From NCBI GenBank assembly GCA_036939975.1, contig JALLPB010001366.1:1-10145 (forward strand): a stretch of DNA of 10,145 nucleotides, read 5' to 3'. Source of the stretch: Cyclostephanos tholiformis. Its lineage: Eukaryota > Bacillariophyta > Thalassiosirophyceae > Thalassiosirales > Thalassiosiraceae. Under the pieces are notes generated by a model. It did not search any database, was not told the DNA's origin, and saw only the letters and a program-made list of their open reading frames with translations. Shown here in pieces: positions 1-7,637 of the stretch. A program made the position numbers and the translations under genes. Position 1 is the first letter of the stretch. Each line of letters begins with the position of its first letter.

Positions 1-27
1 TTGGCAGGGGCCAATTAATTAAGTGTC

Positions 28-316
28 ATTTTGATACAGTTATAAAATGACAATACTAAAAATAATAGATTATTTAATAAGGATTAGAAATTTTGATTAT
101 GAATAACACAATACGAGATAAAGTTTAATAATTGTTTTGGGATTAGTTTGATACTAAACTTTAATAATTTATCTTATTAACTATACAATGTGTCGTTTAC
201 AAACAAACTGTATCAAAATAAACCTTGAAATACAGTTATTGTCGAGTTGAACAACATTATATTGTAAATGCATAAGATCCATTAAATTTGTTGATAATAC
301 AATATATTGTATCAAA
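28..316. repeat. cluster of inverted TTTGATAC repeats
   Basis: The octamer TTTGATAC occurs on the plus strand at 30-37 and 147-154, and as its complement GTATCAAA at 210-217 and 309-316. The outer pair extends to a perfect 14-base inverted match, attttgatacagtt at 28-41 against 206-219. The other pair shares agtttgatac. Two copies in each orientation within 300 bases is far more than expected by chance, even in A+T-rich DNA. It could be the remains of a small non-autonomous inverted-repeat element. No target-site duplication or complete element boundary is visible. Confidence 0.45.
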
Positions 317-893
317 CTTAAAATATATTACATATTGATCCAAATTATCGTATCTGTAGAACAAATAAATTTTGGAAGATCAAAAATTGGGTTTTCAGAG
401 GAAGGTGCGCAACAATGGTGTTGTGTGAGAGTTGCTTTTTTCTTGTGTTTGTGTTGGTTAGAGATGGCTTTGTATACAAAAGATCGCATATACCAAGAGT
501 CACAAAATTTTGTGATTTGTGACCAGCTTGGCAAGCCATTTTGTGTTTTTGTGACAAGATCAGCAATGTTTTTTGTGAATCGCAAGCACAAAAAGAGATA
601 TGGGACTGCTCCACTTTTTACCAAGATAGTTGTGATTTTTCTAAAGACCCCTTACTCAGGTCACCAATGCGACAAGCGGTGTGCAAATGTAAAATGCCAC
701 GATTGTAGCTGAAGAGCTCAGCTAAATTTTGGTATCTTTGGCTAGCTGAGAGGACCAAAATTGGAGAAAATATTACACTTTTTCAAAGCCCTAAAAAGTC
801 CATCCACAGATGTGAAGCTGTTAACACTTAACAAAATGCTTCAAATCCCCATATTTTTAGGTTGATTTCCATCAATGACACAAGTCTTGCAAA

Positions 894-950
894 AAGCATA
901 AGTGGTGTTGTATTCCCTCAACTCCAGTTGAGGAAGTGAGCCTTATGCTT
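894..950. repeat. nested inverted repeat, potential hairpin
   Basis: An outer pair of perfect 9-base arms (aagcataag at 894-902, cttatgctt at 942-950) encloses an inner perfect hairpin, cctcaact at 916-923 and agttgagg at 926-933 with a 2-base loop. The two are nearly concentric, with centres about 2.5 bases apart, so the segment could fold as one interrupted stem of 57 bases. It lies in DNA without genes. It could be a short structured RNA, a remnant of a fold-back element, or coincidence; the sequence gives no sign of transcription. Confidence 0.4.
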
Positions 951-1027
951 GATTCAGGGCCTAAGCATCAAAACAGTAATACTAGTTATCAGTAAGGAGG
1001 AAAATATTGAGTTGTGCATTATAACAT

Positions 1028-1143
1028 GGCATTTTAGCAATCTAGCTTATAGTTTGCTTGTCATAAATTTAACAAAGAGTTGAGTGATGCATGATAGAAT
1101 AGCACGTTAGCAAAAAAATTATTTCGCGTGTCATAAATTTAAC
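1028..1143. repeat. two degenerate direct repeat copies of about 45 bases
   Basis: The segment at about 1028-1073 is repeated imperfectly at about 1101-1143. Both copies contain ttagcaa, then a short A/T stretch with ttat, then an exactly shared 15-base core tgtcataaatttaac (1059-1073 and 1129-1143). The cores lie 70 bases apart. The repeat is just downstream of the topoisomerase gene, on the side of its 3' end, and could fall in its 3' untranslated region or terminator area. Its function is unknown. Confidence 0.45.
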
Positions 1144-1314
1144 CAGCTCAACCATGTTAGTGACGTTAATGATGGATTCTGTCAGTTTTTGTAATTGGTG
1201 GAATTTGCAGCAAGAGTAGTGCTTGCTTCATCTAGTGGTGGAGGAATCATCCTCGGGCTACGGCATGGCAGCAGTATTACGCAGCAAATTTATTCATGAG
1301 TGTTGCATTGATGA

Positions 1315-4300
1315 TCAAATGTGAGGCTCAAGCTTATCTAAATCAGCATTCCACAAGTCTTCCTTCGATGAGTTCCTAATCTCGTTAAGCTTGGCTTCTG
1401 CTTTCTGAGCCTCTTCATTAAGTGCTTCTAATTTCTCCATCGTCAAAGACGACAAGGGCATACTGAGCAAGTAATCAAATTCGGTAGGTGAATCATGTGA
1501 ACCCTTATCATCAGATTCAGCAGCGCGCGGACGATTGACAGCAGAATATTTTGTTTTGATTGCATTGAGCTCTGAATGCTTTGAAAATCCCATTTCTTCA
1601 AGCAGTGCTATCGTTGCCTCTTTTGACTTTCGACCACCAAGGAGATTAACTCTGTCCGTCGATACTGCTTCGATGAACATTGATTTGTTCCTCATCACAG
1701 TAGCCAAATATTCCATGTTGCATTCAAGGAGAAGCTTGCGGTCGCCATATAGTTTTAGGCGTATTGGAAAGAATGAGTCGGCGATTTCCTGTGGAGTATT
1801 ATACCGAACAATTCTCATGTCATCAGTAAAAGCATGCATGTTTCTTGTTGATAGTGAATTTTGAAGTTTGAAAATGTTGTGAATATCAACTTGTAAATAC
1901 CTCTGAAGCTTTGATATATTGATTTTGATGTCGAATGAAACCGTTGATGTAGTATGATTCTCGGTAAAAGACATTATTTCCGCTTTTGACATCATTTTAA
2001 GGAGGCTATTTCTGTAGTCATTTGTCCAGACTCCAACGGGAAGCTCGGTAATTGACACGGAGGAGTTAGACGTTACCGTGATTCTCCCTTTCGATATGTA
2101 ACAGCCACGTTCTATATCCGCAGTAATGTCACCCTGGAAATCTCTTACCCAAGGTTTTATCGTTGGAAGCTCCATATTTCCATTCAGTTTCGCACGAATG
2201 TAATTCAACACATCGCGAGGGTTGTGTTGAGGAATATTTGTACTCCATCCAGTACCAATCCCTTGACATCCATTTATCAATAAGAGAGGTATTACAGGGC
2301 AGTAAAAATGAGGCTCTATAAGATGACCCTCTTCTTCCTTGTACGTTAGAAGCGTGTCGTCAACTTCAGGAAAGAGCAGCCTTGCAATTGGAGAAAGGTG
2401 AGTAAATATATAGCGTGGAGAGGCAGCATCTCTGCCACCCATTAATCGTGTCCCGAATTGTCCCGATGGTATGAGCAAGTTTATGTTGTTCGATCCAACA
2501 AAGTTCTGCGCCATTCCGACGATCGTGCTATGTAGCGATGCTTCTCCGTGATGATAGGCTGTATGTTCGGCGCAGAACCCGGCAAGCTGAGCAACTTTTA
2601 TCTCATCTTTAAGATTTCTCTTGAAACAGGCATACAGAACCTTACGTTGCGAGGGCTTCAAGCCATCGACAACACTTGGAAACGCTCGAATGTTGTTCGC
2701 GTTTGAAAAGTGGATGAGCTCTTTGTCAACAAAGTCACCGTAAGTGACACTATTGTCGTCGTTCGCCTCGACTTTCAGCATCGAGTTTTCGTCATATGTA
2801 GTCAGGATCCAATCCTTGCGATCTTCGGCACGATCTTTTCCGAACGCCATGTCAATGCGCCTGCCATCATTCACCTCGGATTGCCACCGAAAAGGACGGT
2901 GGTGCCGAACGAAGTCAAGAAAGTACTCCTTCGCCTCTATTGATGTACTGGTCCCCAATCCTTTGTAGTATTTCACTTTCCATTTGTGAATGTCGTCCTT
3001 CTGCATATCTCGCCAGGCATGGTATTCCGCCATAGAAAAGAAGCTCAACGACTCTTTCTTCGTCCCTCTTTTGCTTGCCTTTAACAGTGGAGTAACAAAC
3101 ATAGATAGAAATGACCCACTTTCGATCTTTTCGCTTTTCGGGTTGGCGACGGGGGGGCGTAGTAATGCGGGCCAGAAGTGTCTGAAAAAGTTTATAATCA
3201 AACCTTTGATGTGCGATCCATCAGCATCCTGGTCCGTCATCAACATAACGTGTCCATATCGCAACTCATTCCGCTCTTCCCAAGTTTCATAAGATTTATC
3301 AAACTGCAAACCTAGGATTGTACAAATCGACTTGAGTTCTGCATTATTTGCCAACTGTTCTACAGACACGCTCCTTACGTTCAAGAATTTTCCCCGGAGT
3401 GGGAATACACCGTATTTGTCCCGTCCTATGATCTCAAGTCCTGCGACTGCTAATGCTTTTGCGGAGTCGCCCTCAGTGAGGATGAGCGTACAGTTGGAGC
3501 TCATTTTGCCACCCGCAAGATTTGCATCATCTAGCTTCGGAATAGCCAACACTTGTCGCTTCGTTTGTTTACCCGGAGCACCTACCTCTTTCAAAAGCTT
3601 GTCGTCTTTGATTTGACGAGCTCCCATTATACAATGAAGAATATCTTCGACGATTCCCGGCCCTCCGAGCTCGTCTGATAATTTCACGTCATCCTTGAAG
3701 TAATTTTCGCTATCATCTTTATCCGTTTTGTTGAAAATCTTCAGCGGCTTCACCAACTTACGCATGAAGCTACTGGGCAGAGTGTAATTGCATCCAAAGT
3801 TTTCCGGATTCGAAGTTAAGCAATCCTTCATTTGCGAGTCGAAGGAAGGATTCTCTACCAGACAATTAACGAAGATCAACAGGTGTCGTCGTACGGCACG
3901 GGGGGTGACGAGGGTATCTCCCTCCTGTGGCATTTTCGAATTGATATGATCCGCGATGAATTGCGATATCTGACGAGCCATGAGGTCAACGTGCGTGCCG
4001 TTCCGAGATGTCTGCATTCTGTTCACGAAAGACATCGATTCCAGCGATCGCGTCTCCGAGCGGCCCACGGCGATCTCCCATCTCGAATTCAATTTGCAAT
4101 ACACTATGGGAGGTGGCAACGATGATGTTTCCACGGTCGATTCACTCGGCGATGGCTGACGTCGAAAGAGACTGACGTACTCCTCGAATCCGGACACGTT
4201 TATTGGTTCCCCGTTCAACGTGACGGCGAGCTTGCCACCCGAGCATCCCGCAATATCCACGACCCTGCGTCGCATCAACTTGTATTCCTCCTCGGGCAGG

Positions 4301-5262
4301 ATTGTCGTATTTGGATCGTTAGTTAGTCGTGCCAAGTCTGGCACGAAACTGATCTTTGTGTAGTCATACTGATCGGTTTTATCCCCGTGCATCGATTTCT
4401 TAGTTTCGACGTCTATCTCTGCCTCGTGGCAGACACGCATATTGTCCTCCCAAACCTGCTTGTATGTTCTGACCTTACCCCGAGTGCCGTCCCTAATTTC
4501 GACAACGAACTCCTTCGAGAAGACGTTCGTCAACTTGGCACCGTAGCCGTGCCTCCCCCCCGTCAATGTCCGTTGGTCGTCATTGAAGTTCGACCCCGTG
4601 AGCAAATGCCCGAAGAGGAGCTCGGGGACGTACATGTTTTCCTTCTCGTGAACTTGGACCGGTATCGACCTGCCGTTATTCGCGATGGATATGTAAGGTC
4701 GCATTGAGGTCGATGCGTCGCCACCGCGATGGATGACGACGTCGATTCGATCGCACGATCCCGGATGCCGCACGTGGTTATCCGACGCGTTGACGAGTAT
4801 TTCGTCGAATACCTTCAATAGCGCCGGAACTAATGGCAAATTCTCGCGTCGCATCGCCCAAGGAATGGATGTCGCCGTGTCAGCGCTGACGTCCGTCTCC
4901 TGGGGGGAGGACGAATCCGCCTTTAGCACCCAACAAGGAGCCGGAGGCAGGCGCTCCGTCGACCCGATATACATGGCCGGTCGGAGCAGGATGTGTTCGA
5001 GTGGAGTCTTGCGGGTGTAGGTTTCCTCGAGCGACAAGTCTGCGCCGTCGTCGTCTTGGGCAGTAGACGAAAATAGTCGTGACGGCGCATAGCTGAAGAG
5101 GGGGATGGGCCGCGTTCGTGACTCGGCGACAATAACGTCATGGGTTATGGAGCCGGTGGGTGGCAGAATAATATGCCTGGCTAATCGATGATGGGATGCT
5201 CTCCTGAGAAGGAGGAGGGTCGAGTACGTTCGTCGACTCTGTCGCACTACGAATGTCACCAT
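1315..5262 (-). CDS. TOP2: type IIA DNA topoisomerase (eukaryotic TOP2 type), probably mitochondrion-targeted
   Basis: This ATP-dependent enzyme passes one DNA duplex through a transient double-strand break in another. It reads as one intronless frame of 1315 residues. The GHKL ATPase is at about 80-290, with catalytic Glu154 and Asn158 in EILVNAS, NNGRSIPV at 195-202 and GRHGYGAK at 236-243. The transducer follows, with lysine K479 in DSQMK. TOPRIM residues are E597 in LTEGDS and D677/D679/D681. The catalytic tyrosine is Y951 in SPRYIFT. The C-gate coiled coil ends at about 1300. An in-frame TGA lies three codons before the ATG, and the next methionine, M97, is inside the conserved RPAMYIGS segment, so the extension must be translated. 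Residues 1-40 have many Arg and no acidic residue, and SRLFSS at 61-66 resembles a presequence cleavage site. The protein stops right after SKEDLWNADL, so the tail that normally carries nuclear localisation signals is absent. Identity is certain; mitochondrial location is inferred. Confidence 0.96.
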   Translation of the reverse strand: MVTFVVRQSRRTYSTLLLLRRASHHRLARHIILPPTGSITHDVIVAESRTRPIPLFSYAPSRLFSSTAQDDDGADLSLEETYTRKTPLEHILLRPAMYIGSTERLPPAPCWVLKADSSSPQETDVSADTATSIPWAMRRENLPLVPALLKVFDEILVNASDNHVRHPGSCDRIDVVIHRGGDASTSMRPYISIANNGRSIPVQVHEKENMYVPELLFGHLLTGSNFNDDQRTLTGGRHGYGAKLTNVFSKEFVVEIRDGTRGKVRTYKQVWEDNMRVCHEAEIDVETKKSMHGDKTDQYDYTKISFVPDLARLTNDPNTTILPEEEYKLMRRRVVDIAGCSGGKLAVTLNGEPINVSGFEEYVSLFRRQPSPSESTVETSSLPPPIVYCKLNSRWEIAVGRSETRSLESMSFVNRMQTSRNGTHVDLMARQISQFIADHINSKMPQEGDTLVTPRAVRRHLLIFVNCLVENPSFDSQMKDCLTSNPENFGCNYTLPSSFMRKLVKPLKIFNKTDKDDSENYFKDDVKLSDELGGPGIVEDILHCIMGARQIKDDKLLKEVGAPGKQTKRQVLAIPKLDDANLAGGKMSSNCTLILTEGDSAKALAVAGLEIIGRDKYGVFPLRGKFLNVRSVSVEQLANNAELKSICTILGLQFDKSYETWEERNELRYGHVMLMTDQDADGSHIKGLIINFFRHFWPALLRPPVANPKSEKIESGSFLSMFVTPLLKASKRGTKKESLSFFSMAEYHAWRDMQKDDIHKWKVKYYKGLGTSTSIEAKEYFLDFVRHHRPFRWQSEVNDGRRIDMAFGKDRAEDRKDWILTTYDENSMLKVEANDDNSVTYGDFVDKELIHFSNANNIRAFPSVVDGLKPSQRKVLYACFKRNLKDEIKVAQLAGFCAEHTAYHHGEASLHSTIVGMAQNFVGSNNINLLIPSGQFGTRLMGGRDAASPRYIFTHLSPIARLLFPEVDDTLLTYKEEEGHLIEPHFYCPVIPLLLINGCQGIGTGWSTNIPQHNPRDVLNYIRAKLNGNMELPTIKPWVRDFQGDITADIERGCYISKGRITVTSNSSVSITELPVGVWTNDYRNSLLKMMSKAEIMSFTENHTTSTVSFDIKINISKLQRYLQVDIHNIFKLQNSLSTRNMHAFTDDMRIVRYNTPQEIADSFFPIRLKLYGDRKLLLECNMEYLATVMRNKSMFIEAVSTDRVNLLGGRKSKEATIALLEEMGFSKHSELNAIKTKYSAVNRPRAAESDDKGSHDSPTEFDYLLSMPLSSLTMEKLEALNEEAQKAEAKLNEIRNSSKEDLWNADLDKLEPHI

Positions 5263-5364
5263 AGCAAGTCATTCATTTCAATGTTATCGTACGAGGTTGA
5301 TATCATAATGTTCGGTCTCATGGTTTCCACATATCACGTCTCCCACACACAAATAATTATGAGA

Positions 5365-5395
<31 letters not shown>

Positions 5396-5622
5396 TGTGT
5401 GGGGAGTGTGGATGGAGCGGATCGGAGGAGGAGGAGTGTTATTAATACCTACGATACCTACTATGATGTGTGTTAATGCCAGTGTTATCACGGTCTGTCC
5501 GCCTTAGTGCATTACTTATTCTATTACCTACATACTACCTCCTACTACTATTGTGACATTACGAGACAAAAACACAACCTTGTGAATAATAAAATATTAT
5601 TTTATCGATCACCTCAACTACG
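5263..5622. promoter_or_regulatory. head-to-head spacer, presumed bidirectional promoter
   Basis: The start codons of the minus-strand topoisomerase gene and the plus-strand clpP gene are only 360 bases apart, so both promoters and both 5' untranslated regions must lie here unless they extend into the genes. The spacer holds a (GAT)10 microsatellite at 5365-5394 flanked by GT/CA-rich sequence, tract-like TAC/CTA triplets around 5445-5550, and an A+T palindrome (ataaaata t tattttat) at about 5590-5606, shortly before the clpP ATG. I see no clear canonical TATA box for either gene. Shared regulation is an inference from the spacing only. Confidence 0.5.
5365..5394. repeat. (GAT)10 microsatellite
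   Basis: Ten perfect GAT units run in tandem, followed directly by a short GT run (gtgtgt). The tract lies in the spacer between the divergent topoisomerase and clpP genes. A plus-strand frame reads it as an Asp run, but that frame overlaps the topoisomerase coding region in antisense and is not a credible gene. The tract is likely to vary in length between strains. Confidence 0.95.
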
Positions 5623-6780
5623 ATGATGAGACGGACTCTCCTTTGCGGCATCGCTGCTGCATTTTCTGCTCTTCTTTCGGAATCACATGCCTACGGTGCG
5701 ATCATTTGATGTGCCCGCTGTTATGAAAATCTTTATCTTTAATTTATTCTATGTGCGCACTGCGGTGGATGTAGTAGCCGGACAGCGTGACCTGCTGCTG
5801 CTGCACGCCAAACCCTGTCTCTCTTATCCCCTCTCACGGCGCAACGACGTTTGTAAATTCTTCATTCTGTTTTGCAGTATCAACCTTCGTTCCTAAGAAG
5901 GGTATCATTTCATCTGCTCCTAAGATAGTTCAGGGGGCCAAGAACAGCGGATCCATGCGTTCGTCCATGCGGAATGATATCAAGATGATGCCCATTGGAG
6001 TGCCCAAGGTTGCTTACCGGGTCCCTGGCGGTCAGGGAGCTGAGTGGTAAGTCGCATTTTAATCACCAACAAATATGTGTTTATTGGGTGATTTTGTTCG
6101 AGGATGTCGAATGGACTGGAGTGGCTTGCTCCGGATATAATTTTGGGGGGATTTAGGATGTTGACGTCATGATCACTATTTTGTGAACCGAACTGGCTCT
6201 TACTTCGGCAGCTGACTATCCCCATTTCCCTTACCCCTCCAGGGTGGATATTTACAATCGCCTCTACAGGGAGCGCATCATCTTTCTGGGATCTGAAATC
6301 GATGACGAACTCGCCAACCAAATCATTGGTGTGATGCTGTACCTTGACGAAGAAGACAGCTCCAAACCCATCTACCTCTACATTAACTGCCCCGGTGGGT
6401 CGGTCATCTCTGGTCTTGCCATCTTCGATGCCATGCAGCTAATCAAAAGCGAGGTTATCACCATCAATCTCGGCCTTGCCGCATCCATGGCTTCGTTCAT
6501 CCTCGCCGCCGGATCTAAGGGCAAGCGTCTTGCCCTCCCCAGCTCTCGCATTATGATCCATCAGCCCATGGGGGGCGCACGAGGACAAGCCCAGGATATT
6601 AAGGTTGAAGCAGCCCAGATTATGCGCATTCGTGACAATCTCGTGAAGATGTATTCCATGTTCACTGGTCAGACGACGGATCAGATCACGAAAGATTTGG
6701 ATCGAGATAATTTCATGAGTGCTCAGGCCGCTTTAGAGTACGGTCTCATTGATCGTGTATTGGAGCGTCCGGGGATGTAA
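5623..6780 (+). CDS. clpP: plastid-targeted ClpP, proteolytic subunit of Clp protease (three exons)
   Basis: This is a serine peptidase subunit of the ATP-dependent Clp protease, which degrades proteins fed by an HSP100 chaperone such as ClpC. The model joins 5623-5695, 5878-6046 and 6243-6780 into 259 residues. Exon 1 encodes a 24-residue signal peptide: MMRR, then a hydrophobic run ending SESHAY. Exon 2 opens with VSTFVP (25-30), the counterpart of the diatom ASAFAP plastid-import motif, then a Lys/Arg/Ser-rich transit peptide. [14 protein letters not shown] at 62-75 is characteristic of cyanobacterial ClpP N-termini, which points to plastid ancestry. The catalytic core starts near [16 protein letters not shown] at 82. 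The triad is intact: Ser162 in GLAASMA, His187 in MIHQP, Asp236 in DLDRD, with Ser-His and His-Asp spacings equal to E. coli ClpP. It is therefore an active ClpP and not an inactive ClpR. The C-terminus ends soon after EYGLIDRV, as in bacterial ClpP. Both splice junctions keep the frame and restore conserved residues. Confidence 0.93.
5696..5877 (+). other. clpP intron 1
   Basis: The 182-base intron starts GTGCGA after ...TACG and ends in a pyrimidine-rich tract with ttctgttttgcag. It lies after the first base of a codon: G joins TA to give Val25, which starts the VSTFVP motif. Without splicing, the first exon hits an in-frame TGA about 13 bases into the intron. The donor is weaker than consensus, but the only reading that connects the signal peptide to the import motif in frame uses it. 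Confidence 0.85.
6047..6242 (+). other. clpP intron 2
   Basis: The 196-base intron has a consensus donor GTAAGT after ...GCTGAGTG and an acceptor cttacccctccag. It interrupts a codon after two bases: TG joins G to restore Trp81 in the conserved EWVDIYNRL segment. Read through without splicing, the frame ends at the TAA inside the donor itself. Confidence 0.9.
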
Positions 6781-7637
6781 CTTGCAGCTTTGTGGAAAGA
6801 AACTGTCTGCTTTATGTTTTAAAAAACCGTATAAACTCTTTTCTGACGAGGACACTTTATTTATTTCTATTCGGTCTGTCGGTTCGAGTGAGAGGCAATG
6901 CAGATGCATTCTTTCAAACTTTGGTTGAGGACTGTATTCACCTAATCGCTTCCTCTTTTCTCCGCGCCTATACTGTACGTCTCTGTCACTGTGTCCTCGC
7001 TATGGCCGAGAATTTGTCTCTACGCAACGCGCCTTCCAAAACTCATATCTGAGCAGTTACTTAACAAGAAGGTTGCCATGGCAACATTTTTGCAACGCCT
7101 CCAGAGCATGTCCTCTGAGAGACCTGAATCATACCCGCCTTTATTTTTCAAACTGAAATATGGCATAGATGTATCGCATCAGACCAGTCGCCGCTTCCAT
7201 CGCCTCCTTCACAGGTCGATGAAGCGTCCCATGAGCGGATTTATGTCCACTGGACGCAGCTGGACAGGCGCCACTACTGTGTACGTGAAATGAAGGGGAT
7301 CACTCATCGATGAGTCGTTTCTAAAAACAAACCCTGCTCAGATCACATCATCAGCTGTGTACTAAGGTAAGGCCTAAGGATCATTAGAGCTAGCAGCCAT
7401 CAGCAAAATAAGGGGGAAAAACTTAAGTAGAACCCTGGCATAAATCTCTTTCGATCAGAAGCTTGCGCGTATAAAAGATCTCGAGTTCGCTCTCCTTGGT
7501 CTATTCTTTATTATTGGCAAGAGTGTTTTACACCCAGTTTTAAAGCACTTACTCTATGTTTCATTCATTCACCTTTGACATGTCACGAACACAACTATCT
7601 CCATAAAATTTACATGCAGATGTACCATAATCCCATT
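6781..7637. other. convergent intergenic region, no supported gene
   Basis: This spacer lies between the 3' ends of clpP (plus) and the sulfotransferase-like gene (minus), so it must hold both 3' untranslated regions and polyadenylation sites. The best open frame is a plus-strand ATG frame at 7078-7293 of 71 codons. It is basic (rich in Arg, Ser and Met) and its ATG context is good (gccATGG), but it has no recognisable motif, and I leave it uncalled. Short palindromes occur at 7072-7085 and 7302-7315, and a TATA-like sequence at 7470-7477. I see no tRNA, rRNA or spliceosomal RNA. Confidence 0.5.
7470..7477 (+). promoter_or_regulatory. TATA-box-like sequence without an obvious gene
   Basis: TATAAAAG, a perfect match to the eukaryotic TATA consensus, sits in G+C-richer flanks (gcgcg on the left, gatctcgag on the right). 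No plus-strand coding frame of note follows; downstream is the 3' end of the minus-strand sulfotransferase-like gene. If functional, it would drive a non-coding or antisense transcript. A chance match is at least as likely. Confidence 0.15.

Larger units (their letters stand above)
1..1314. other. A+T-rich intergenic region without a convincing gene
   Basis: This stretch precedes the 3' end of the topoisomerase gene. Open frames of about 90-125 codons occur on both strands between about 328 and 712. They overlap each other in antisense, show no recognisable motif and have low-complexity Cys/Phe/Lys-rich translations, so I do not call them genes. The visible content is repeats: inverted TTTGATAC copies in the first 316 bases, many TTTTGTG-type motifs at about 430-585 including a 14-base palindrome at 501-514, a nested hairpin at 894-950 and a degenerate direct repeat at 1028-1143. 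This mix suggests decayed mobile-element DNA, but no transposase or reverse transcriptase remnant is recognisable. Confidence 0.6.

Noticed and set aside
501..514. Perfect palindrome CACAAAATTTTGTG
   Set aside because: A 14-base palindrome is expected by chance at roughly this frequency, particularly in A+T-rich DNA, and no partner sites are ordered around it.
328..712. Overlapping open frames of 89-125 codons on both strands
   Set aside because: They occupy the same DNA in antisense, are Cys/Phe/Lys-rich without recognisable motifs, and lie in repeat-bearing A+T-rich DNA. Nothing favours one over the others.
1535..5020. Several plus-strand open frames of 74-109 codons within the topoisomerase gene
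   Set aside because: All lie antisense to a strongly conserved coding sequence and are explained as its shadows.
5188..5445. Plus-strand frame with a run of ten Asp
   Set aside because: The Asp run is the GAT microsatellite, and the frame starts inside the antisense of the topoisomerase 5' end.
5623..6780. Reading this gene as an inactive ClpR or as a truncated ClpP starting in exon 3
   Set aside because: Ser162, His187 and Asp236 are all present at bacterial spacing. The apparent exon 3 start is a GTG codon that reads as Val once the intron is removed, with conserved residues continuing upstream.
6991..7293. Possible small basic protein between clpP and the sulfotransferase-like gene
   Set aside because: The longer form needs a GTG start and the 71-residue ATG form has no family resemblance. 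Without expression or conservation data it is not supported.
7300..7335. Sequence around ACTCATCGATGAGT resembling a hammerhead ribozyme core (GATGAGTC ... AAAC)
   Set aside because: The invariant CUGAUGA is not matched (TCGATGA is present), the GAAA element is missing in the plus-strand reading and stem II cannot form; the palindrome alone is near chance expectation.
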